In this document: positions 6,373 to 12,109 of the stretch, in pieces | Layout: the number at the start of each line of letters is the position of its first letter | Numbering within the stretch: position 1 is the first letter of the stretch | DNA from: an uncultured Eubacteriales bacterium | Lineage (GTDB): Bacteria > Bacillota > Clostridia > Oscillospirales > CAG-272 | DNA length: 64,000 nt | Direction of reading: 5' to 3' | Assembly (NCBI GenBank): GCA_900544985.1 | Contig: UQXK01000003.1 | Coordinates: 7,006 to 71,005 of the forward strand | Position numbers and translations under genes: made by a program | The notes under the pieces: generated by a model | Seen by the model: only the letters and a program-made list of their open reading frames with translations | What the model was told of the DNA's origin: nothing | The model's database searches: none

Positions 6373-7205
6373 AGTACGTTTTAATAGTTTCTTTGATAGT
6401 TTTTGCGATATGGTTTTTCTATTCGCTTTTCACATCTAAATCGATTCCACTTGAAAGGGAAAACCTTTTCATTGGCGGTGTCAAATGCGGAAAGACGGGA
6501 ACGGGAAGCGTTTACCTTATCAAATGGTTTAAAAGCCGTTATAGACGCTACATCTTTTCTAAGATACGACATCCGTTTAATAAAAAGAAACGTGAGCCGA
6601 AGCCCGTTGTATATACTTCTATTCCTTTTAAGTTACCGTATAAGCAAAAATCCCGAAGCCTTACGGAAAATTATCTTCTTATGGAAACACTTCTTCCCAA
6701 TGAATGCACATCGATTTTTTTCGACGAAGTGGGACAGGTTGCCAACCAGTATGATTATGATTACGAATCTGTAAAAACGAACATACAAACGTTTATCCGC
6801 TTTTACGGTCATTTTATCAAGGACGGTTATGTTTTTACAACAGAGCAAGCCTCTGACTTCATAGCAAAGCCGATACGCGCACGTTTTAATTGTGCCGTAG
6901 AGGTCAAGCGTTTTCACCGTTGTTTTATCTTTCCGTTTGGAAAAGTGAAGTGGCGTTCTATCGGCATGACAAACGACATCATGAATACAAAGGACGTTTC
7001 TGATGATTCATGGAACACGGCGTTTTTCTTCTTCCCGTATAAAAGGCGCTATGATCCTCGCGCATATTCCGAAGCGTATTCTTTGGGATTTACCCATGAG
7101 CGCCCGCCTGTTTTTTGGGACTGTAAGAAGAGCATGAAGACGCGCTATCTGGCAGACGTCAGACGTAAGCCAGAGCGCAGCATATACGCTCCGATAGTGG
7201 GTTAG
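6369..7205 (+). CDS. zot: Zot/pI-like assembly ATPase
   Basis: 278 residues. An N-terminal membrane span (about 3-21) is followed by a P-loop: Walker A GGVKCGKT at residues 36-43 and Walker B TSIFFDE ending in D119-E120. Zot/pI proteins of filamentous phages have this NTPase and power extrusion of the single-stranded genome while coat proteins load onto it at the inner membrane. The C-terminal ~100 residues are basic/aromatic and not recognised. In classical pI the span lies C-terminal to the ATPase; here it is N-terminal, a topology worth noting. The start overlaps the preceding stop. No pIV secretin gene follows, unlike in Gram-negative phages. Confidence 0.85.
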   Translation: MKYVLIVSLIVFAIWFFYSLFTSKSIPLERENLFIGGVKCGKTGTGSVYLIKWFKSRYRRYIFSKIRHPFNKKKREPKPVVYTSIPFKLPYKQKSRSLTENYLLMETLLPNECTSIFFDEVGQVANQYDYDYESVKTNIQTFIRFYGHFIKDGYVFTTEQASDFIAKPIRARFNCAVEVKRFHRCFIFPFGKVKWRSIGMTNDIMNTKDVSDDSWNTAFFFFPYKRRYDPRAYSEAYSLGFTHERPPVFWDCKKSMKTRYLADVRRKPERSIYAPIVG

Positions 7206-7257
7206 ATCCTCGGAAGAGAGGGGATGTGAGCGCAGCCGCGCCCCTCTCTTCCGGATC
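7205..7257. other. Long hairpin downstream of zot (candidate packaging signal or origin)
   Basis: GATCC (7205-7209) + GGAAGAGAGGGG (7212-7223) pairs with CCCCTCTCTTCC (7241-7252) + GGATC (7253-7257): 17 pairs with one 2-nt bulge and a 17-nt GC-rich loop. No T run follows, so it is a poor terminator. It lies in the main non-coding gap between zot and rep, where filamentous phages keep their packaging hairpin and origins. Confidence 0.55.
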
Positions 7258-7315
7258 TTGCCGGAGCGACTTTTCAAAAGAAAGTTTTTCTTTAAAACAG
7301 AGAGAAATTTTCTTC

Positions 7316-7344
7316 ATTACCCCCGATAGTAGCACGGGGGTAAT
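7316..7344. other. Second hairpin in the zot-rep gap
   Basis: ATTACCCCCG (7316-7325) pairs perfectly with CGGGGGTAAT (7335-7344) around a 9-nt loop, and CATCCCCATTAC follows as a partial echo. Together with the 7205 hairpin it makes up a structured intergenic region of 226 nt. Candidate plus- or minus-strand origin or rep operator. Confidence 0.5.
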
Positions 7345-7431
7345 CATCCCCATTACTTTTTCTTTTTTTTGGCTCTGTGACTTGCTTTTTTGCACTTTTC
7401 ATGTATAACGCTTTTTTTGAGGTTTTTTGCT

Positions 7432-8400
7432 ATGAAAAAATTACTTGTTGACTATCTTACAATGTCTTTTAAATATCCCGACCATTTTGAAAAAGTCCTT
7501 ATAGATTCTTTGAATCTTCCTACTGATGAAATTGAACTTATAAAGTCACATTTTGGACTTTCTAACTGTATTTATTATGACGGTATTTCTATTCACTTCG
7601 ACGATGAGTTGGTTATTTTAGAGATGTCCGGTAAAGGTTGTCGAACCTGTGAGGATCTGAATCCTTATTTTGATTGGTATTCTTTCATTCATTCTTTTGA
7701 CAATGGTATTTTTCATTCCGCCGATGATCCGTGTTATGTCCATATTTCCCGTATAGATATAGCTCTTGATGATATCGATAATTCTATCGTTGATATTCCT
7801 CTTCTTCAAAAATATGTTCGTGCAAAAAAATATGTTTGTTCTTCTCGTTATGTTTCTTGTATCGATGGTACTCGTGAATTGGCTGTATATTTCGGCTCTC
7901 CAAAGTCTACGCGCCGACTTCGTATTTATGATAAACGTTTGGAGCAGAAGCTTCCCGATGATTCTCCTTCTTGGGTCAGATATGAGTTCCAGCTCCGCGA
8001 TGAAAATGCTTTATCGTTTTATTTGAATCTTCGTCTTTGTAACGGTAATTTTTCAAAGTGTTATTTCGGCGTTCTTTCGAATTATCTTAATTTTGTAACA
8101 AAGCCCCGCGATGATGTCGGTCACCATACCGAGCGTCTTTCTACTGTTAAGTGGTGGAGTGATTTTTTGGGGAATGTTTCCGAACTCAAAAATCTTTATT
8201 TGCCCGGAAGGGAATATTCTCTTCATTCTGTTGAGAGCTATTTTACAAAACAATGCGCGTCGACGGTCAAAACGCTTTATCTCGTACATAAGCATAAAAG
8301 CGGAGGAGATGTTTCTTCTTTTCTCGATATGGTCGATTCCGCTTCCTTAAATTCTAAACAAAAAACTTTGTACGAAAATTATATTTCTGAAAAAGGTTGA
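7432..8400 (+). CDS. Phage replication initiator, Rep_trans type
   Basis: 322 residues from the ATG at 7432 (GAGG 9 nt upstream; an upstream in-frame ATG at 7390 lacks a ribosome site). Features match the replication initiation factor/Rep_trans family used by filamentous phages and rolling-circle plasmids: an N-terminal YLTMSF strand, a central R-I-D-[IL]-A-[LF]-D motif (HISRIDIALDD), then YFGSPKSTRRLRIYDKRLEQ and WVRYEFQLRDE. In the family this protein nicks the plus-strand origin and covalently binds its 5' end through a Tyr; the exact catalytic Tyr cannot be picked here. The stop (TGA) is directly followed by the integrase start, so the two are co-transcribed. The likely origin is in the hairpin region upstream. 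Confidence 0.8.
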   Translation: MKKLLVDYLTMSFKYPDHFEKVLIDSLNLPTDEIELIKSHFGLSNCIYYDGISIHFDDELVILEMSGKGCRTCEDLNPYFDWYSFIHSFDNGIFHSADDPCYVHISRIDIALDDIDNSIVDIPLLQKYVRAKKYVCSSRYVSCIDGTRELAVYFGSPKSTRRLRIYDKRLEQKLPDDSPSWVRYEFQLRDENALSFYLNLRLCNGNFSKCYFGVLSNYLNFVTKPRDDVGHHTERLSTVKWWSDFLGNVSELKNLYLPGREYSLHSVESYFTKQCASTVKTLYLVHKHKSGGDVSSFLDMVDSASLNSKQKTLYENYISEKG

Positions 8401-8402
8401 TT

Positions 8403-9275
8403 ATGCTTTTATTTGATTTGTTAAAAAAATTCGATGAGATATACATAACTCAAAGGTTGAAGCCGACTACCGCAAACGGTTATCGCGTAAATATCCGACT
8501 GCATATTCTGCCTTATTTGGGTGATAAAGATGTTCTTGCTTTGACTGTCGACGATCTGGATCATCTTACCGTACTGCTTCAAAACAAAGGGTTATGCAAC
8601 CGTACGATTGTTTATGTTCATGCAACATTGCGTAAGTGTCTGAACTTTGGAATCCGCCGGGGATTACTTCCGTATAATCCGTATAATCAATTCGATATGC
8701 CGAGGAAGAAACGTTTTGAATATACTGTTCTCAACGAAGATCAGATCTCTCTTGTTCTCTATAATTGCCGCGGAACACGAATAGAAAACGCTGTTATTCT
8801 TGCGCTATGCTATGGAATGAGACGCGGAGAAATCCTCGGTATACTTCCTTCTGACTTTGATTCTGTCAATGGAGTTCTCCATATACAGCGAAGCCGAACG
8901 CTCGTAAACGGTAGTGAAGTTATTACCGATTGTAAAACGAACAATAGTAATAGATACGTCTTAATTGCACCACGGCACTATTATTTGTTTTCAAATGAAA
9001 GTCAATTTTCTATTTCCCCGTGGACGCTTGATGTTTTGTTTCACAATTTCGCCGATTCCCTCGGACTTCCAAAGGGACTCCGTTTTCACGACCTGCGGCA
9101 CTCATATGCAACGTTAATGCTTCAAAAGGGAATAAACCCAAAAATCGTGTCGCAGATACTCGGACATTCTTCCGTGTCGGTAACGCTCGACATATACAGT
9201 CATCCTCCTGTCGACGTGCAAAGCGTATGTCTTGATGTGTTCGAATCCGTAGAAAAGAAAAAAGCACCCATGTAG
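8403..9275 (+). CDS. int: Prophage tyrosine integrase
   Basis: 290 residues from the ATG at 8403, with AAAAGG 6 nt upstream. The N-terminal SAM-like core-binding domain (about 1-100) precedes the catalytic domain with Arg in ALCYGMRRGE, the HxxR box HDLRHSYAT, the LGH box and the nucleophile Tyr in LDIYSHPP. It catalyses integration and excision between the phage att and the tRNA-Ser(GGA) gene. The gene ends 15 nt before the tRNA 3' end, so int and attP are adjacent, as in many tRNA-targeting elements. Most known inoviruses use host XerCD or a serine recombinase/transposase, so a phage-borne tyrosine integrase read through from rep is noteworthy. Its 3' 135 nt are identical to the truncated copy at 2542-2748. 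Confidence 0.95.
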   Translation: MLLFDLLKKFDEIYITQRLKPTTANGYRVNIRLHILPYLGDKDVLALTVDDLDHLTVLLQNKGLCNRTIVYVHATLRKCLNFGIRRGLLPYNPYNQFDMPRKKRFEYTVLNEDQISLVLYNCRGTRIENAVILALCYGMRRGEILGILPSDFDSVNGVLHIQRSRTLVNGSEVITDCKTNNSNRYVLIAPRHYYLFSNESQFSISPWTLDVLFHNFADSLGLPKGLRFHDLRHSYATLMLQKGINPKIVSQILGHSSVSVTLDIYSHPPVDVQSVCLDVFESVEKKKAPM

Positions 9276-9289
9276 TGGGTGCTTTTTTT
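9258..9289. terminator. Bidirectional terminator between int and tRNA-Ser
   Basis: AAGCACCC (9262-9269) pairs with GGGTGCTT (9277-9284), flanked by A and T runs. It ends int transcription and, on the other strand, the tRNA-Ser transcript. Identical to 2731-2762. Confidence 0.8.
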
Positions 9290-9290
9290 G

Positions 9291-9350
9291 TGGCGGAGAG
9301 ATAGGGATTCGAACCCTAGTTGGAGGATTACTCCAAACACGATTTCCAGT
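9291..9350 (-). repeat. Right att copy within tRNA-Ser
   Basis: The 60-bp core is identical to 2764-2823 and reaches from the CCA end to just past the anticodon. The end of identity inside the anticodon arm marks the probable strand-exchange region, a usual site for tyrosine integrases in tRNA genes. Confidence 0.9.
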
Positions 9351-9382
9351 CGTGCGCCTTAGACCAACTCAGCCATCTCTCC
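9291..9382 (-). tRNA. tRNA-Ser (anticodon GGA)
   Basis: The minus strand folds into a complete tRNA with a 7-bp acceptor stem (GGAGAGA/TCTCTCC), D arm, anticodon stem ACGA/TCGT with GGA in the loop (complement at 9345-9347), long variable arm typical of Ser, GGTTCGAATCC T arm and an encoded CCA. It reads UCC/UCU codons. Its 3' 60 nt are the attachment core of the filamentous prophage, so integration regenerates an intact tRNA. Confidence 0.95.
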
Positions 9383-9456
9383 ATCGGTCTTGACTATTCT
9401 ACCACAATATCTGTCGGAAGTCAAGAGAAAAATTTTCTGTTTTGACACTTTTTTTA

Positions 9457-9485
9457 TTGACTAAAATAAAGAGTGGATTTATAAT
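9457..9485 (+). promoter_or_regulatory. Promoter of the sugar isomerase gene
   Basis: TTGACT (9457-9462), 17 nt, TATAAT (9480-9485), 33 nt before the ATG at 9519. Confidence 0.75.
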
Positions 9486-9518
9486 AGAAAAAAAGTTTAT
9501 TACAGGAGATAATAAATT

Positions 9519-10445
9519 ATGAAAATAAGCGTACAGATTGGCGGAATAACAGACGTTCTCGGAATGGAAGAGAGCTTTGCCGCTATAAAAAAAGCCGGAT
9601 TTGACGCTGTTGATTTCGACTTTTCGTTTTATAAGTGGGATGATCTAATAAACGGAAGAAAATGCGATTTCTTCTTTGACGGAAAAACTCTTTGGAATTA
9701 TGTTGAAGAAGCAAAAAAAGCCGCAGAAAAATACGGAATCGAATTCGGTCAGGCACATGCTCCGTTTCCGTGCTATATTCCCAGATGTCCCGAAGGGACG
9801 GCAAATGTTCAGGAGGCCATAAAGCTCAGCATAGATGCTTGTGGACGTCTCGGATGTGACAAGATAGTTGTTCATCCGGCATTTGACGGAAGCGCAAGAT
9901 ATCCTTCTCTTACGCATGAAGAAGAATACAAGCTGAATATAGATTTCTATTCTTCGCTTATACCGTCTCTTAAAAAGAACCATGTTGTTTGCTGCCTTGA
10001 AAATATGTGGAAACAGGATTGGGGTACTAAAAAGATATATACTGCCTGCTGTTCCGATATGAACGAAGCTGCAAGATATATAGATGAGCTCAACGCTATC
10101 GCAGGGGAAAAGCTCTTTGGTTTCTGCCTTGATACGGGACATCTTCTCCTTTTAAGCCTTGATGTTTATGATTGCATAGTTGCTCTCGGTGACAGAATCG
10201 TTGCTTTGCACGTACATGACAACAACGGTGTCGATGATGAACATGTTCTTCCTTATACGGGAGTTCTCAATTGGTCTCGCTTTATAAAGGGACTCAGAGA
10301 AATTTCCTATAAAGGAACTATCAATTTTGAAACTTGCGGTGCACATAGAAAATTTCCGAAAGAGCTTTTGCCGAGCATGCTTTCTCTTCTTGCCGATACA
10401 GGCAAGTACTTCGATGAGAAAATAAACGCTCCCGAAGAACAATAA
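9519..10445 (+). CDS. Sugar phosphate isomerase/epimerase-like TIM barrel
   Basis: 308 residues, xylose-isomerase-like TIM barrel (AP endonuclease family 2). Likely metal ligands sit at the ends of barrel strands: Glu in CCLENMWKQ, Asp-x-Gly-His in FCLDTGHLLL, the HVHDNN motif and the late Glu in INFETCG. Family members isomerise or epimerise sugars or inositols with a divalent metal; the substrate cannot be told from sequence. It is a single-gene unit with its own promoter and a strong terminator (10456-10484). GGAGA precedes the ATG. It is the first chromosomal gene beyond the tRNA-Ser. Confidence 0.8.
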   Translation: MKISVQIGGITDVLGMEESFAAIKKAGFDAVDFDFSFYKWDDLINGRKCDFFFDGKTLWNYVEEAKKAAEKYGIEFGQAHAPFPCYIPRCPEGTANVQEAIKLSIDACGRLGCDKIVVHPAFDGSARYPSLTHEEEYKLNIDFYSSLIPSLKKNHVVCCLENMWKQDWGTKKIYTACCSDMNEAARYIDELNAIAGEKLFGFCLDTGHLLLLSLDVYDCIVALGDRIVALHVHDNNGVDDEHVLPYTGVLNWSRFIKGLREISYKGTINFETCGAHRKFPKELLPSMLSLLADTGKYFDEKINAPEEQ

Positions 10446-10455
10446 ATTGTAAATT

Positions 10456-10484
10456 AAAAAAGCACGGCGATGCCGTGCTTTTTT
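10456..10484 (+). terminator. Terminator of the sugar isomerase gene
   Basis: AAAAAAGCACGGC/GCCGTGCTTTTTT with a 3-nt loop is a textbook intrinsic terminator, able to work on both strands. Confidence 0.9.
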
Positions 10485-10496
10485 GTGTGTATTGAA

Positions 10497-10640
10497 TGTT
10501 GGGGCTGTCCGCCCCAAACCCGGACCAAAGAAACTTTTCGGGAAAAGTTTCTTGGAACTTCAAAAGCTTTTGCAAAAATAAATGGGTACAGTCGGGACAA
10601 AGTTCTTTGGCACACCTTTCTCCGAAAGAAAGGTGTGTTT
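10497..10640 (+). repeat. Dispersed hairpin repeat, copy A
   Basis: It begins with TTGGGGC..CCGCCCCAAACCCGGAC, then a perfect hairpin AAAGAAACTTTTC/GGGAAAAGTTTCTT, then GGAACTTCAAAAGCTTTTGC, and ends with a second hairpin CACACCTTTCT/AGAAAGGTGTG plus T6. Related copies occur at 57158-57304 (inverted), 57352-57440 and 63898-64000. Confidence 0.75.
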
Positions 10641-10642
10641 TT

Positions 10643-11233
10643 TCAAGAAAGGTACGTGGAGACGATTATATCGGCACATTTTTCCACGCCTATTTTTGTG
10701 CTGTTTAAAACCATTGTATAATTTTTTATATTGCCCCACGTCTGTCCCGTGTAATATTTGTAGTTAATACTGCGCTTTTTGTCTGTTTCTTTCATAAGCT
10801 TTTCCGCTTCTTCCTCTGTTATGCCGCGAAGGGAAGAGAGGCGCTTTTTCTTTTCTTCGATATCGCCGCAGATAAATACGTTTAAAGTATCGTGTTTATC
10901 TTTTAATATATAATCTGCGGAACGTCCTACTATAACGCAGGAACTTTTCTCTGCGAGATCGAGGATTATTTTTCTCTGGATATTGTTTATATAATCCTCT
11001 ATCGATTCTCCCGACGCGGATCTGCCGACAAATGCATATGCAAATATGTTTTTCGACGGTGCGTATTCGGATATCCTTTCGACGAACTGATCGACAAACC
11101 CCGTTTCTTCTGCGACTTTTTCCATTATTTCTTTGTCATAAAACGGTATGTTGAGTTTTTTTGCCACGAGCTCTCCTATATATTTTCCGCCGCTTCCGAG
11201 CTCTCGGCTGATAGTTATTATCTTATTTCCCAT
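10643..11233 (-). CDS. Cytidylate kinase-like family protein
   Basis: 196 residues with an N-terminal P-loop variant SRELGSGGKYIGE (about residues 9-20) and a LID-like basic segment (KKRLSSLRGITEEEAEKLMKETDKKRS), typical of the cytidylate kinase-like family PF13189. Members look like nucleoside monophosphate kinases, but most have no proven substrate; CMP/dCMP phosphorylation is not established for this subfamily. The motif SSCVIVGRSADYIL (about 94-107) forms the central strand. Start ATG preceded by AAAGGAGA. It lies 32 nt from the IMPase gene upstream on the same strand and is probably co-transcribed with it. Confidence 0.8.
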   Translation of the reverse strand: MGNKIITISRELGSGGKYIGELVAKKLNIPFYDKEIMEKVAEETGFVDQFVERISEYAPSKNIFAYAFVGRSASGESIEDYINNIQRKIILDLAEKSSCVIVGRSADYILKDKHDTLNVFICGDIEEKKKRLSSLRGITEEEAEKLMKETDKKRSINYKYYTGQTWGNIKNYTMVLNSTKIGVEKCADIIVSTYLS

Positions 11234-11265
11234 TGTCTTTCTCCTTTCGCATGGATATATTTGTT

Positions 11266-12045
11266 TTATTTTAAATTCTCTTTTATTATTTTTAAAACTT
11301 CTTCATGAACTTTCCCGTTTGAAACGACGGCGCCGCGAAGTCCTTTGTCGTATCTCTGATCATTCCCGAAAAAGTCGGTCACTTTGCCGCCTGCTTCCTC
11401 GACTATGACTTTTGCCGCCGCGATATCGCAGTTTTTGTGTACCGTTCCGGGGAAAAGCGTGAGAGGAAATTTTCCGCAGGCGACATAGGCTGCGGCATGC
11501 GTTATGCTTCCTATATGCATGGTATATGTTTTTTGCGATATTATATCGTAAATTTTTGATACATCGTATTCTGTTCCCGGCCAGCGGTCGAGGTCTACAA
11601 CTGTTTTCATTCCGTCGAGTTCTTCATCGCTTACATGTATTTCTTCTCCGTTCATAAATGCGCCGCCGCCTTTTACTGCGGTGAACATTTCACCGCCGAA
11701 AGGATCGTAAATGACTCCCACAACGGGCTCTCCGTCCTCTACCAGAGCGAGCGAGAAAACGGAAACGGGGATTCTTCTTGCGTACATTGCCGTTCCGTCG
11801 ACGGGGTCGCATACCCAGACAAAACGGCTGTTTCCGAAGCCGCCTTCCTCTCCGTCTACGGCGTGGTCCGGGAATACCTCTTTTACACGCGATATGAGAT
11901 AATCGTTTATCTCCGTATCCGCCTTTGTCACTACCGTTCTGTCGCTTTTGTATCTGGCGCCGTTGTTTTCGTTAAAATATCGGAGATTTATCTCTCCCGC
12001 TTTCCGAGCTATGTCTTTTGCAAAATCAAGATATTTTTCAAACAT
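11266..12045 (-). CDS. Inositol monophosphatase family phosphatase
   Basis: 259 residues. Metal-site motifs of the IMPase fold are present: VDGEEGG (E66-E67), the signature DPVDGT (80-85) and a C-terminal NCDIAAAKVIVEEAGG. Such Mg-dependent, Li-sensitive phosphatases act on inositol phosphates, histidinol phosphate, 3'-phosphoadenosine phosphates or sugar phosphates; the usual WD before the last motif is CD here, so the substrate is open. AGAGGAAA precedes the start. It is followed by the cytidylate-kinase-like gene on the same strand. Confidence 0.85.
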   Translation of the reverse strand: MFEKYLDFAKDIARKAGEINLRYFNENNGARYKSDRTVVTKADTEINDYLISRVKEVFPDHAVDGEEGGFGNSRFVWVCDPVDGTAMYARRIPVSVFSLALVEDGEPVVGVIYDPFGGEMFTAVKGGGAFMNGEEIHVSDEELDGMKTVVDLDRWPGTEYDVSKIYDIISQKTYTMHIGSITHAAAYVACGKFPLTLFPGTVHKNCDIAAAKVIVEEAGGKVTDFFGNDQRYDKGLRGAVVSNGKVHEEVLKIIKENLK

Positions 12046-12109
12046 ATTTTCCTCTTATAATTTCTCATTCGCCGCAATAAACAAAGGCGGATAAATTTTT
12101 TTATTTGTA

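Larger units (their letters stand above)
2764..9350. mobile_element. Filamentous (inovirus-type) prophage in tRNA-Ser(GGA)
   Basis: Two identical 60-bp att copies (2764-2823 and 9291-9350) bound an element of about 6.5 kb. It carries a CI-type repressor on the minus strand, then a rightward run of a small early protein, a pVIII-like coat protein, small membrane proteins, a pIII-like adhesin, a Zot/pI-like ATPase, a hairpin-rich gap, a Rep_trans initiator and a tyrosine integrase. On a circle this reads rep-int-att-repressor-early-coat-adhesin-membrane protein-zot, the module order known from M13-type Inoviridae. No secretin gene is present, which suits a host without an outer membrane. No tail, terminase or capsid genes exist, which rules out a degraded Caudovirales prophage. 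All genes look intact. Family placement is by domain and organisation only; production of virions is an inference. Confidence 0.85.

Noticed and set aside
6369..7205. Zot as an enterotoxin gene
   Set aside because: The family name comes from a cholera phage protein; here Walker motifs, membrane anchor and coat-gene context point to phage assembly.
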